A DNA stretch of 64,000 nt. It comes from Corallochytrium limacisporum. Lineage: Eukaryota > Opisthokonta. Below the pieces are notes generated by a model that was given only the letters and a program-made list of their open reading frames with translations, was not told the DNA's origin and did not search any database. Shown here piece after piece: positions 9,677-22,132 of this stretch. The translations under genes and the position numbers were made by a program. The stretch spans positions 85,781 to 149,780 of the forward strand of contig PDIP01000093.1 in assembly GCA_002811645.1 (NCBI GenBank), given 5' to 3'. How positions within the stretch are numbered: the stretch's first letter is position 1; every line of letters starts with the position of its first letter.

Positions 9677-9725
9677 AAAACCAACATTATCGAATGACCC
9701 GTTGTGCATCGTCGCAACGTTAAAG

Positions 9726-9731
9726 AATAAA
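9726..9731 (+). promoter_or_regulatory. Probable COX11 polyadenylation signal
   Basis: An AATAAA hexamer lies about 50 bases after the COX11 TAG, a normal position for a eukaryotic poly(A) signal. Confidence 0.5.
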
Positions 9732-9979
9732 ACCAGATCTGAACCTTCGTACAATGGCCAGAGCGTCAATTTCTTCACACCATACAGAACATAACTGAAA
9801 GCAAACTTTTGTTTTCAATGTTTGACCACACTGTGGTCACGTATGTATGTTATTTTCTATTACTGATATGTTTTGCTCAAATGTGAACGTTCGTGTGAAC
9901 ATGCTTTGGAAAAAAATGACAAGTGCTCAAAGGAAAAATGAAAGGCAGGATTCAGGAAGATCAATCCCAATGTCCTCAT

Positions 9980-11002
9980 TTACAGGGCAACTACACCCTG
10001 AGAGGCCATGGCGGAAAGAGAAATCCACTCTTCAGAGTCATCATCAGCATAGTAGACACGGAACAGTCCCTTGACAGTATCAACGTGGGTCACCTTACCA
10101 ACATAGTACTCGCCATTTGTCCACATGACTTTGATGGACTTGCCAATGACACGCTTGTCGATGAAGAACTCATCGCGCGCAATGTCAACACGAGAACCAT
10201 AGTAGTACTGGGCCACAGAGTCAAGGGTCTGTGCGGTAGGGGCGCCAATGGAAATCAGCTGCACCTGTGCAAGAATGTCTTCCAGAAGGACCTGAACGTA
10301 GATGTCGGTTTCGATCAATTCGTAGGGGCACAGTTGGGTAGCCCGCTCCATGATCTTATCAGATACACCATGCTTTTTGGACAAAATGTCATCGGGCCTC
10401 AAGAACAGACGGCCGTAGAGCTTGCCCTTGGTTGCAACAACAATGCGGATCAGAGCACCACCAACCAGTTGCCAGTCCTTGCCCACGGCATCAGCTGAGC
10501 TTTGGGGCAGAATGGGAGTGTGGAAAGGGGCATCCATTACCTTAGCGTTACGCGGAGACAGCTCGTTGAGCTCCTCAGTCACCACATAAGAGCATGGAGG
10601 GTACAAATGTGCTTCCTCTTTGCAAGGGATCATGTACACCTCGTCAAGCTCGCTTTGGAAAGATACGCGACGAGTGGACTTCAAGTCTTCATCTTGCTCA
10701 TCAACGAACCTCATCTTCTTAAGCTTGGGCTCCATAAAAGAGGAAGAACGGTGAATCGACTTAGACTTGAGGCAAGAGCGGAGGGGCTTAGCCTCAAAAC
10801 TGTCAGATTCATCGTCAAACGAATGTTCCCTCTTCAGGCCACTAAGGATAGGCTTTTCATCGCTTTCATAACCCGACAATGTATGATGGAACTTATAGTC
10901 TTCGAAATCAAACTCGACCTTAGCCATCTCGCTGATGGCGCCCGTGTCAATGAAATCTTCAAACTTCATGGTATCTGCGAAGCAAACGGAAGGTGGTACC
11001 AT
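9980..11002 (-). CDS. Unnamed protein: PP1-docking motif plus Tudor-like end
   Basis: I do not recognise this 340-residue protein as a named family. The first ATG is at 11002; a second at 10969 (MKFEDF) is equally plausible. The N-terminal 130 residues are acidic, Ser-rich and likely disordered. They contain SCLKS and then TRRVSFQSELDEVYMIP at about 110-126, a textbook RVxF docking site (RVSF, 112-115) for protein phosphatase 1. The last 50 residues (about 285-330) read as one small beta-barrel of Tudor or chromo-like type: GKSIKVMW, GEYYVGKV, FRVYYADDDSEEW. I infer a PP1 regulatory subunit that binds a modified or chromatin target. The middle (about 165-280) is compact but unassigned. It is a single exon, with a start-proximal region divergent from the gene-poor 11-20 kb stretch. 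Confidence 0.7.
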   Translation of the reverse strand: MVPPSVCFADTMKFEDFIDTGAISEMAKVEFDFEDYKFHHTLSGYESDEKPILSGLKREHSFDDESDSFEAKPLRSCLKSKSIHRSSSFMEPKLKKMRFVDEQDEDLKSTRRVSFQSELDEVYMIPCKEEAHLYPPCSYVVTEELNELSPRNAKVMDAPFHTPILPQSSADAVGKDWQLVGGALIRIVVATKGKLYGRLFLRPDDILSKKHGVSDKIMERATQLCPYELIETDIYVQVLLEDILAQVQLISIGAPTAQTLDSVAQYYYGSRVDIARDEFFIDKRVIGKSIKVMWTNGEYYVGKVTHVDTVKGLFRVYYADDDSEEWISLSAMASQGVVAL

Positions 11003-14000
11003 GTTTGCTTATTTGTGTTTCTGTGTGTGTAAAAAATTTAACTCTATCGGCGATTCGGTAATAAATTCAGTCGAACTTTCCCTGCATAATACGAACCCGA
11101 ATAGTTTTTGTTTTTGGTTTTGAGAAGTGCTCGTTTGTCTGTAAGTGATTTGTGTTTGTTTTTTCTTTAACTATGGATAATTTGATTAATGATATGAAGT
11201 TGAGTTTGGTCGTTGGAAAGATTCAGGTGAACCGACTCCAAAGGCACCACAAACTGCCTAGAGAGCGACCTGAAAAAATGATTTATATAATATAGGGTTG
11301 GCTGATCACACAAGGTGATTAACCACAATAAGTTTCAACGTCACAAATACGTTTATAATAAAAGTGATTACTTATTTCAAATAGCTACATAACTCGACAG
11401 AAGACTAGCATGCCATAATAACAAATGGGGGCTTCAGCTACAATGGAATAAACCAATTTCTTGTCGGTGCATAGAGCGCAAAAAAGTTAAAAATATGGAA
11501 ACAGCAAACAAACGTAAAAATAGTACAGAGAACTTACAAATGGGCAACCCCCCAGCTTGTGCGCTCACCACCCCCTCTACCCCCTGTACTGCAGAAGTAC
11601 CGAGCTGTGGAAGAACACTCCCGACCATGTGCTCGAATTTTCTAGTATATTCACTATAGAAAATGGGACCATTGTGGCAGTGACGGGAGCTGTCCATTTC
11701 CTGCACCACAGGCAGTCGCCACGTACATTAAACCGGTGAGATAGGGGGGAAAGCCAAGACTTTCAAGACGCCCCCCCTTTCCCCCCTCGCTGATTTGACC
11801 AGCTACGACAAGCACGCCGATAGGTCTCCTGACCAGTTCCCGTGCCGCTCACGTATATGAATTATACGTGTACTTTTTGCCCACTGTCCCCCAATTGTGT
11901 TATTTCTAGTCCATTTCTAACTTCTAACGTGGGTGGATTTGGGGGCCGTGTTCGCTCTCGATTCCTGTCTTTGCAGCCCGGGCCCCGTCCAAGCTTGACT
12001 TTCCCTTCTTCTGTCGCCTAACGTCTTTCCCCAGTTTTTTGTTTGGGGGGTAGCTTTGGTTCCGTGTTATCATACGTAACGAGATGCAAATCCCAATACA
12101 TTTACTATATATGCGGGACCCCCCATGTGACAGAGAACAATCGGGCGACCGTCGTCTGTTCTCTGGGGGAGGGGGGAGGGGGAGGGGGAGGGCAAGCGAG
12201 CCGCTGAAGCTTCAGTGCTCTTTCCCCTCCTGAACGTGTCACCTGGTGCTTGTTCCACACTACCACTGATCCGACGACCGACGGTGCTCACATGGAGGTT
12301 TCAACAGCAATAGATTCACCATTGAAGTTTGCCCGTTTAGGAGAAGCTTGTGGCAAATTGACGTTTCACCTAGCGAACTGTTTCTGAACGTTACACAGAC
12401 CACAGACGTGTAGGCAGAAGAGCGCCGCCCTCCCCCCTACACACGCCCGAGCATTGCCGACCTAAAATGAGGCCCCGTACTGGGTTCAGCTAGTTTTCTA
12501 TCATATGTTGATTATGAAGAAAAGGCTGATGATTTCAACCACAGGGTCAACACAGGTCGCCTATTTGCCGCCGCGGTGATGTTGTTTGTCGCTTACTCCT
12601 CATCGCCGAGGCACATCCGCAGATCCCGATCCTGTTCAAGAATCCCATTTTATGGCAACAATCTCCGGTTTATAAAGTATAGAAATTGTATATTTATTGA
12701 AAGCACCGAGGTTGCTTACGTTCACCATCGGTATTCAATTTTGTGCTCTCGTTATCGAAAAAACTCGGAAGACTTACTGTCGTAAGGTCCCGTTTGCGCC
12801 GCGATGCTGGCCTGTTAATTTGTGTTCTGCATAGTCTTTTGTCATACATTTCCACCAATCCTTAACATTTACCGCTGTCGGTTCATAGTCTTCTCGCGCT
12901 GCTGATATGACCGGTGCTGGCACTGTGGAGAGACAGGAGGTATCTTGAAACCGATTTCTTCTGAACGTCAGTAAAGGTTTGGCATATACATTGAGGAACA
13001 CACCGGCAGCCTTCGAAAGTTGGCAGCCCGAAAAAAATCTTTTTATCTGTTGTGCAACAGCAAAGAGAAGCAATTTACAATAGCTGTCAGCATTCATTCT
13101 AAGGGAGGGGCGGGATGTGTCTGATTATTGAAACGTGTTTTCTTGGTCGCTCTAAATCACACTGACCGTACCTTAATGTTGCTATATGTCTTCGCCACGA
13201 GGCGCGATTGCAGGTCGGACAAACCAGCGGAATTTTCCATGACTCGCCCGATACTGCGGAACTAATAAATACACACAAACTGTCCCTGGCTAAGCAAGAT
13301 TGATAGTTTAAGAAAGCTACCGCACCTCGGGGAAGCAGGGATAACGACCATAAATTTTCGCGGCAATTGATGTCGCTGCTTGCTCGGAAGCGACCAATCA
13401 TTGGATCCAGTGTCCAATAGCACACACCCACTTGTCCGCACATAGGGTTGTCTGATTCATAGGTAAACGTGCAGACCATGCCATAGTCTTTGTTACAAGA
13501 GGCTTATATGCTTGGGGTGATCATGGCCTAATATCACTCCAGAATGCATTAGGCGAATATTACACACCCTCAAAGTTTAATTTATGGGGGTCAGACGCAT
13601 AAATGATGTAGCTACCTTCACAGGCGTCTCATGACTATGTGAATGAGTGGGAAAATAATAGGAATGACACACTGTATTGCAATACTTTCTGTGTCAATTT
13701 GAGTCTACGCCCTCCACAGCAATGCCGTTCGAGCTAACTTTTTGAAACAAATGTACGGGACGGTGAAGCGATCTGGGAAGAAAATTTCTTCACCTTCCTG
13801 GACCCCAACAGGTTTGGATTCTCAGCAGTCGAATTGTTGGATGCACGGCGGCCCTAAGTCCTGCCCTTTGGGACCGAGGTCTTGGGAAAGTTGTTGCAAA
13901 AAATTCTCCGAAAATTCTTCTTTGTGCCCACCTGCGTTCAACGAGTTTAGCTAGTCTTTCGCACCTGTGTCGTTGCATGTGGAGAGGGCGGGAGGAAAAC

Positions 14001-17000
14001 GCCCATCGGCCTTCTCGTCGTTGTACCAGACCTTGTCCTATAGTAAGGCAACGAAAGTTCTCGGAATTCTCTTTGGCTTTCCTTCCATTGTCGGTGTCTC
14101 CGTTGGAGACACGACAAGCGCCCAACCGAAAAGAAAAGTACGAAACGAATGGAGGCGACGTTGGTTCGAATCCCGGGGCCAGAGCGCATAATTGGGTAAA
14201 CCCGCCCTGGGCCATCCCTCTCCCACCCCTCCACAAGCCGCTTGCGCCTGCCACAGCTTCGCTCGTTAGACGAGCAATATACCAAAAGCGGCTGCTGACT
14301 AGGTGGACTCTGTCGGTTCGACACGGAAGCCTTCTGTTTTCTTCTTCCGTATGCGTTTCCGTTCCATTGACCCAGGTGCTCCCTCACGGGTCTGGAGACT
14401 GAATGAGGTCAATAGTAGAGACGTCCGTGCTTGTTCACAAATTGAGTTGTGGGGTCGGCCGACCAGTCTACCACGACACGATTCGCAGGCACGCGAGTGG
14501 GGCGGTTCCACCGTGTGCACTGTGTCATTCGTCTGTGGGATGAGACTCGAACCCACACGATCTACAGAGGAACGGAGCAATCCGCAGCGACAGATCCATA
14601 ATGAACCCACCTGCACCTTTGACTGTGTTCAACGTTTTGGGCCCTTTGTGAGGGAAGGCCCCACTCATCGCTTGGGAAGGTGATCCCACACTCGAGTCCT
14701 CCGGGCGGAACAGAGAACAAATGCGAAGGAGGAAACGATAATCACCACAGTAGCCATGAACCCTTACGGTAGGAATGTATGGGTGCACCAGGTGTCCACG
14801 GCACGTAAACTTTGGATGTCAGGGCGGCACAGGGTCAAGTGTATGAAATGTGACAATTGTCCCGCAAGCCGTGTTGTGTTTGCGATGAACAGTCATGCAG
14901 AGCATGTTGTGCAAAGCTTGCTAGGCGATCTTCGAAGTTTCAGATATTTTCATTTTCGAACACTTCAAGGACCACTCCGGCTCGAGCCGAACACTTTCGA
15001 ACGAATTCACCAGTATTCTTGTGGTCGTACAAAGATCTTCGCTACTCGACCCGTCGATTGGGTTAGTTTCTCTGCAGGTGTGGGCAACTAGTAAACAAAC
15101 TGTTCAGACTGAGCGTTCTTGTGAACCTAGTTGGGGTGTATCTCGACCAGGCGTGGAAAAGAGAGGAGGGGTGTGGGTGTGGAACGGCAGGACTTGGCGT
15201 GTTCAAGACGTGGGTTCCTGCTCGCCTCTGCAACGTGAACGTACGGATTCGCGTGATGGCTTGCACTTTCATTATATTTGAATGCGGGATGCAAGATATC
15301 GCAAAAGATCCGACCGACGCCACTGGGAGACGATAAGGAAACCAGGTGATATCTGAGCAATTGTCCTCTCGCATTGAATTAGTTTCCGTTTTCTTTAGCC
15401 CGATCGGGCAGCACGCGCGCTGGGAGTACTACTTCGGCTCAGGTGTTTAGTGACCCAGGAAAGGTAGTGACAGATTTGACGTAGAATCGCAGACGTTTGT
15501 GTTATCGTGTAACCAACCGTCAACGTCACCGAACCCGTGCTTTTTGGGTCGGAAAATCCATAGTAATAGCCAGCAGCTCCCGAAAATATGGATGAAGATT
15601 ATCTACAAACGTAGAAGGGTCAGTACACGTATCGCATAAAATTACCTTCTCGTCCAAAGGATAAGAACTAGGTTCAGTTTGATCAGATGGTTGCAAGTTT
15701 TCCAAAGTGGAAAAGTTTCCAAGCCTTGGGGCCATATTTTATCAACCACTACCCAGATTTCGAGCATGTGCTTTTAAGGATCTCCTTATCAACAACCGCG
15801 GTCCACTAACGGTCACTGAGTACGTATGAAAGTGATAATTGCCAACGATCAGCGTGACTGGATGTCGAGCGTTTAGTAGATAGCCGGGGTACTAACAGAG
15901 GCGAATATTGTAAGTCTGTGGACTGCTTTCATTTTCTCGCATAAATGAGTGTCAGAAACTTGTCCGCGGTGAGTGGACGTAGGGGTGTATCCACACCCGA
16001 GGGTGTCCTCCACGGCAGGCCATGTTGGCACGTTCTGATTGGTCGAAAATTATTTGTTCAATATTAGATTTTCTAACTTTATACTGCCTCCCTTTCTCAA
16101 CTTGTAACTTACCCAATTCAGAAGGTCTTGATTATCAGCAGGCGCGGGTAATTGATCTCTCCCGTTTTTCATCGCCTGGGCTCCCGATCCTTTTGTTCCC
16201 CAACGAAGTGTGTGAGAGAGTCGGTGATGTTGTGGATGGTGACGATTTTCACCAAGGAGACTTCTACCTACCATACCAATTTTTACGCCAAGACGCAAGT
16301 TGTAGGTCGCAAGAAACAAATAAATTTAGCCTGAGGTCGAGGCTTAAAGAAACTTGTGAGCAAGTCGAGGTATGTGCCCCCAAACTGCTACGACCTCGGC
16401 GCTTGTTTTAAGCAACGGGAGACTGCTACGCACCCTCGCTGCACGCTGGTTCGCGCTGTGACAAAAGTAAAGCCCCTCCGGACCTTCTGGTGCCTAACGG
16501 TGGCGGCAAGATGTTCTTCTGTCTCACTGTCACGGAGCAAGTACGCACGGGCAAGGAGTACCGTGCGATTCAAAACGCTGTAGAACTATTCTGTGAAACT
16601 TGACACAGGGAACTTTGAACGAATAGACAAAGGATCAGGAATAGGAAGAAGTATGTGAATTTCAGAGGGACACACGATACGGAGATCACTTGAGAGACCA
16701 GCGACATTTCATCGAAGGGTTCCATATCCCATCAGTGTTTCGTGAAGGTGTTAGAAAAAGTTCCCTAATATGGGTACGTTGAAAGAAGGATTGAGCGCAT
16801 GACAATCAAGATGTGAAAAAACAGGGAACGCTGGAAAAGGGGAGGGCACACTCGAGTGCAGAGGACGGAAAGGGAGGGAGCCCTGGAACGTGTAGTGTTT
16901 GGCAATTTTGATGAGGTTCAAGAGACGCGATGAGGGGCGCCACAAAGGAGGAGGAACAAGCAATCCCCGCACTCAAGAGGAACGAAGAGTCCACTGTCCG

Positions 17001-20000
17001 TCGCCCGTTGTGGGTTTTTAGAAATTGGCGCGCATTTGCAAATTTTGTCCGTTGGCGTCGCGGTGCACCATGTGCTCAAACTGATCTCTATACTGAAAGT
17101 ATTGAGTTGCTCTGAAATTGTTACGGGCTTCTGCAACTGTTTGAGATGTTGGGTGTGGAAAAACATCATTAACATTTCGCGCGTTTTCTTCACCTAGCTG
17201 GGACTGCTACAGCACCTGCTTTTTTGCTTGTCTTACTGCCTGTGAATTTGTGGTTGTTTGAGATAGTATTGACAAGAGCTCTCCCTCCAGCCCTCAATGT
17301 GTGGAATAAAGCCTGTCGCAGTGTTCGTCCCTGATCTGCAATTTGCTTGCGGGGTGTGGAAATGTGGTAGTGGAGAAGGCTTGGGGAAAGGAACGGGCAC
17401 AGACAGTCAGAGATAAGGAAGAAACCGAGCATGCACCGTAGGGATTCGCGCACACGGACCGTCGCATCAGGGTGACTTAGTGAAAAAATATTGCTGAGAG
17501 GACTTTCTCCTTCTATATCCAATATAGAAAATATGAAAAAGGAAAGACCAAACATATTGTTGACCATTGTTGGATTACAAGTGGGAATTTCTAAAGAGAA
17601 GCGGAAAGTAACCTTCAGATCACACACACACAGAGAATGAAGAGCGATAAGAATCACTGGTTTGTGTACTCGTTTATCGCCGCTTGTGTGCGCGGCAAAG
17701 GTCCCTTTCAAGCAAGTTTAACATGGTGGCCGTGTGTGAGATGAAGCAAATTCCATTGAATCACAGTGGGCTTTGGGATTGTATGAATACGAACTATGAG
17801 AGAAGTGCCAACACAACTAAGACAAGTGTTGATCAATTCTTTGTGTTGAACATGTCACCTGCATAGGATACAGCGGTTCTGGGTGCAGCATGAGCAGAAA
17901 GTAGCAGTAGAAACATATAGTAAGTTGAGTCACGCCTCGCCGGATCTCATTGTCGCTCGTTCCGATGTTCGATGTCTTGGGGTTGAAAGAAGGTGAAAAC
18001 ATCAACCACACTTTCATAGATAGCTCTCCGATGAATCCGTTTACATAATCGCTGTATGTTGCCGTACACCAAGTGTTTCCCACACATACGAAATACGTGT
18101 CTGCGAAGTTTGTCACCACTCAGTTCGCCTTTCGGAGCTGAGTACCTTGACCAACAGAGTGCTATTCAGGAAAGGTGACTTGAGCATATGAATGTACGCA
18201 TAAAACACTGAAATCGTTTTAGGTAAGTTCCCACCTACCTCGGTTCCTTGCTGTCAAGTTCAGTCACAGGGGTATCGAAACATCGAGGCTTTTTATCGGA
18301 AATAATGTCGATCAGTGATTACTGAGCAAGATGTCACGGAAATCCAATAATTGTATTTTTTTGCCATGTTTGGCACATCTAATAATATTTGTTGGTAATT
18401 GTTTGTTTGGGGGAATTCATCATGGGTTAGAAAAAATAGGAAAAACATCATTTGTGTTATCTGTTGAAGCTCGCTTGTCAGATCCGTAGAAGAAAATATG
18501 GGCTGAGTAGAGAAGACGTTTATCGACCTCTGGGAGGTTTTCATCAACCCACATATCAGAACTACAGACACACTAATTCTTTTCCCCAAGCAACTCCCGA
18601 TCTTTCCGTCAAATGAATAGTATAGACCCGAAATCTGACACGTAGAATACATATGACTCCCCCCAAATTTACCTGAGTGCGGAGAATAATTCTTTTGAGG
18701 GGTGAGACGCCAACATGCGGAAGTGATCGTTCGAAAAGTGAGACAGTGAGAAACGGGGAAAGGTCGCTTTTCCTTCGCACACGCCGAGGCCAAAGATTCT
18801 TTCAGTCGCTACCACTAAAATCATTGCCTACTGTCTTAATATGAAATGAACTGGCATGAAGGATTGCCGTCTGGACCTTCATCTTTTGCAGCACCATGTG
18901 GCCTGTAGTCTGCGTTGCCGGCCCACAAGAAAATATAACAGGAGCGGGCGGGCGGCATACGTGTTCCTCCACCTGACGGGATGGTAGACCTAATAAAGAA
19001 AAACTGTATGCACTCTGGATGGGGTGGCAGACTTGTGCGTGTGGTCGTCCGTCTGCTTAGCCAACCACGAGTTGGTAGTTCACAGCGTGGAAAATTGCGG
19101 TTTTTTAGCTATGGATCGATCTCCGGGAAGCGGACACACTTGAGAACGGCCGATTGTTTTTCAATGTACTATGCGCATTATGAAAATCACACATCTGGCA
19201 GACCACCTCCTGACACTCCAGTGTTGACAAGATGTTACAGCTCCAGGAACGATCCAGGGCGCCGATATGTCAGCTGGCACAGTACCTCTCCGATGTGTTT
19301 TGAACAGAGTATGTCATGTGTGGAACATGACACGTCTCTGCGCATATGGCCATGTTTAGCAGACAACCCTGTTCTTCCTTTGTTCCGCCAAGGACCCGTC
19401 CTTTTCATCACTTTGTTCCACTGCAAGAACTCTATTGCGCTATCAATCACGGCCGTACCCGCTCCTGACAGGTCCCTGATGTTTGTGTCCTCCCGTCCAT
19501 CCCATAGTGCTTGTATGTCCAAATTGCTGTCGCTCTAGGTACACACTCCTTTTTGGTGACGAATCAAGGACACCGATCGCTGATAAAAACGAAACAGAGA
19601 CATAGCAGGGAGTACCCTCCTGGGTTGTCTTTTTGTTGCAAAACAAACGGGCTTGGTTCGGACAGCTGCTGCCCACTGCGCTTTATTCTCATCAGCTCTG
19701 CTCCACCCCTGGCTCCCCTTCCATGCGCCTAATGGTTCTGCCAACGAGATACGTGTCTCCTCCTCCCCGCCCCCCTCCCCCCCTCTCCCCCTCTTGGGGG
19801 ACCCTTTCCCCCCCCCCTCGCCTTATAGTGTCCCAGTCCGTCCCCGGCCTCTGCTCCGATTCCTTTGTTCCCGAACAAACATCTTCAGCACCCTCCAACA
19901 CCAAACCCTAATAACAAATAACTGATACCCTAAAACATGTTTAGTAATAATTAGGGCATCAGGTTTTCCTTCGAGCGGCTCAAAAATCCCTGTTGGTAGT

Positions 20001-20221
20001 GAATGCATGGGGACCAGTCTATTCCCATAGTTCCAAGGGAGGATCCGACTGAAGCTGTGACCCATCTTCCCCGCAACTCCAGCGGGGTGGGGGACTTTGG
20101 TTGCAAAAGGGTTGGAATCATTTTCGAGCGGCTATTTTGGGGCATTGTCAATTCTTGTTTGGGTTTGAGAGATTTTGCATGGTCTCGAACAAGTGTACAC
20201 GTCACTTACGATTTTGCCGCT
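11003..20221. other. Gene-poor stretch, 9.2 kb
   Basis: No frame here exceeds about 185 codons, and none carries a motif I recognise. Contents seen: a G-rich tract near 12166-12195; C-rich blocks near 11770-11790 and 19765-19826; and T-loop-like strings at about 14164, 14314 and 14548 (the last on the minus strand) that do not fold into full tRNAs. No terminal inverted repeats, transposase or reverse transcriptase were found. The right end includes the MtnB upstream region. Noncoding RNAs or decayed genes could be present but cannot be shown by eye. Confidence 0.4.
19765..19826. repeat. C-rich low-complexity block with a G4 break
   Basis: Almost pure C and T with one central CTTGGGGGACC, forming a C-run/G-run structure of the same kind as the intergenic palindromes elsewhere in the window. 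Confidence 0.45.
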
Positions 20222-20959
20222 ATGGCCACCAATGGAATCAAGCGGGCCGCCGCACAAAACGGAAGCGAGTATCCGGAGGAACATCCCCGGACTCTCATCC
20301 CAGAGTTGTGCCGTCAATTCTACCACCTGGGGTGGGTTACTGGCACGGGGGGCGGCATCTCCATGAAACACGATGGCCACTACTACATCGCACCTTCAGG
20401 AGTCCAGAAGGAGCGCATATTGGACGAGGATCTCTTCGAATTGGATCTTGAGGAAGAGGTCCTTGCGGCACCACCGGAGTACAAAAAGTTCAGGCCCAGC
20501 CAATGCACTCCTCTGTTCATGTGCGCTTATGAGCTGCGTGGTGCAGGAGCCGTCATCCACACCCATTCCCAGCACGCGGTGATGGCTACTCTGATGTGGG
20601 ACAAGGAGTTCACCATCACCCATCAGGAAATGATCAAAGGAATCCGTGACGACGAGAAGGGTGCCATGTTCGGGTACCATGACTCCATCACTATCCCCAT
20701 TATTGACAATACAGCGCACGAACGTGATCTTCGGGACAGCTTGCGCGAGGCTATGATCAAGTATCCCAAGGCATCCGCTGTTCTTGTCCGTCGCCACGGT
20801 GTATACGTCTGGGGACCCACCTGGCAGCAGGCCAAAACCATCTGCGAGAACTATGACTACTTGTTCCAGATGGCCTCCCGTATGCGTCAGATTGGCATGG
20901 ACCCTACCAAGAAACCTGCCTGTGACTTCTGCGACGGCGTCGAAGGCGCAAAGCCCTGA
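20222..20959 (+). CDS. APIP: Methylthioribulose-1-phosphate dehydratase (MtnB/APIP)
   Basis: A 245-residue protein starting at the ATG at 20222 ([12 protein letters not shown]), matching human APIP (242). The open frame begins 73 codons earlier, but that extension has no homology. This aldolase-class-II-fold enzyme dehydrates 5-methylthioribulose-1-phosphate in the cytosolic methionine salvage pathway. Zinc ligands are visible: His 113 and His 115 in IHTHS and His 192 in RRHGVYVWG. The catalytic Glu is residue 136 in THQEMIKG. Other signature blocks are [22 protein letters not shown] and NYDYLF. No other methionine-salvage gene is nearby. Confidence 0.93.
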   Translation: MATNGIKRAAAQNGSEYPEEHPRTLIPELCRQFYHLGWVTGTGGGISMKHDGHYYIAPSGVQKERILDEDLFELDLEEEVLAAPPEYKKFRPSQCTPLFMCAYELRGAGAVIHTHSQHAVMATLMWDKEFTITHQEMIKGIRDDEKGAMFGYHDSITIPIIDNTAHERDLRDSLREAMIKYPKASAVLVRRHGVYVWGPTWQQAKTICENYDYLFQMASRMRQIGMDPTKKPACDFCDGVEGAKP

Positions 20960-21643
20960 ACAGGAGCGTGTACCATAATACATTACATTTACTTAGTTTG
21001 AGATTCGTACCGTCCATCAACCCACACCCAGTCCACAGAAACGTGCAATTGCCATAAACAGCCTCTGATTCTAGTAGAATATGAAACAAATATTTCTTTT
21101 GATTCAAAATGTATTTTAGTGCCCCCCCCCAACCCCCCCACCCCCATTGTCTCCTGTACGTCGGCACGCACTGTTAGCCACAACCGCAACCGGTGGTGTT
21201 TGGAAGGGGGAGCCCCCCTGAGGGAGAGGGGGGGTGGGGGTTTTGGCCCCGTGAGGTCATATATGTCTGGGTGGAGGAGGGGGAGGCCCAAGGGAACCAG
21301 CACACCGGAATGCATCTTCGTTCCATCGATTTTGAGGACGAGACTTGTGGACTGGACATGCAGTCTTAGGTGAGCAAACAGATTTATGACATTAATGGAC
21401 AGGTAGCAAGTGTGTTTATTCAATATATGCGTATGACGGGTAGTAAAGATCCAGTAGTCAACGACGCATAGAGAAAAGGGACCGATTGAGACAGAATACG
21501 ACAGAATGGACATCAGAGTATAGTTGGAAGGTATAGCCCTCTTTTAGTCCAAGACTATCGATCTCTGAGTGAACCCATATTCACCAGAAATTCATTAGGT
21601 AAAGAATACTGTTCGACGGAAAGTAAACAAAAACTTGAACACC
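20960..21643. other. Intergenic with GC-palindrome element
   Basis: No gene is seen. C runs occur at 21121-21146 and a G/C palindromic element at 21201-21240. The last 100 bases should hold the promoter of the small mitochondrial gene at 21644. Confidence 0.45.
21201..21240. repeat. Intergenic C-run/G-run palindrome
   Basis: The block runs GGAGCCCCCC-type into G-rich sequence (AGCCCCCCTGAGGG, then G runs). It shares the GAGCCCC core with the copies at 31749, 52419 and 60261. Confidence 0.5.
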
Positions 21644-22132
21644 ATGAACACAGTCACTGGACGGATCCTGGCGTCGCGGGGTCTGCGTCAGGTGGTGAAT
21701 AGAAACGTAGGTGCATGGCACACACCTGTTCTTGCTCAGTGTGCTAGCACAAGGAACGTGGCTTTGCGTAACTTTACAACGGGAAGCAGTATCAAGTTTG
21801 ACACCCAACGTGGAGGTGCCGATAAGACTGGCGATGCTGAGTACAAGTGGGATGGGGTATCTCCTATCGAGTTTTCCAAGACGAAAGCAGCCGGTCTGCG
21901 GCTTGAAGACACAACCTATGGCTACGACAAGCCTCTGACCTGGTGGCAGAAGCTCATGGTGGCCTCTTTTGGTGCACTCTTTGCTGCGATTGTGTGGAGT
22001 ATTGTGTCAGATCGTGCCAAGGGCAAGGAGAGCTACGCGTATCAGATGGCCGAGGCTGCAAAACGGGAGCGTGAGATCGCCTTGGATATAGAGAAGCAAC
22101 GTATTGAAGACCAGAGCACGGGACGTAATTAA
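21644..22132 (+). CDS. Small mitochondrial single-pass membrane protein
   Basis: A 162-residue protein starting at the ATG at 21644. The first 45 or so residues are rich in Arg, Ser and Ala and nearly free of acids, like a mitochondrial presequence. After a polar stretch comes YGYDKPLTWWQK, one transmembrane helix (about 104-124) and a charged helical tail (YQMAEAAKREREIALDIEK). The layout of GYDKP, a membrane helix, then an Ala/Arg/Glu-rich helix resembles the complex I accessory subunit ESSS/NDUFB11. This is a weak resemblance and I do not assign the name. A TIM or assembly-factor role is also possible. It is convergent with FIP1, 223 bases apart. Confidence 0.7.
   Translation: MNTVTGRILASRGLRQVVNRNVGAWHTPVLAQCASTRNVALRNFTTGSSIKFDTQRGGADKTGDAEYKWDGVSPIEFSKTKAAGLRLEDTTYGYDKPLTWWQKLMVASFGALFAAIVWSIVSDRAKGKESYAYQMAEAAKREREIALDIEKQRIEDQSTGRN

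Noticed and set aside
14525-14700. A second intron-bearing tRNA on the minus strand
   Set aside because: A T-arm-like end and a partly matching GTGTGGG acceptor exist, but the spacing to any D arm and the anticodon stem fail.
19590-19605. ACAGAGA as part of a U6 snRNA
   Set aside because: The conserved flanking U6 sequence (AAGATTAGCATGG-like) is absent.
20003-20221. 73-codon N-terminal extension of MtnB
   Set aside because: The family starts close to the ATG at 20222, and the upstream codons show no similarity or targeting signal.
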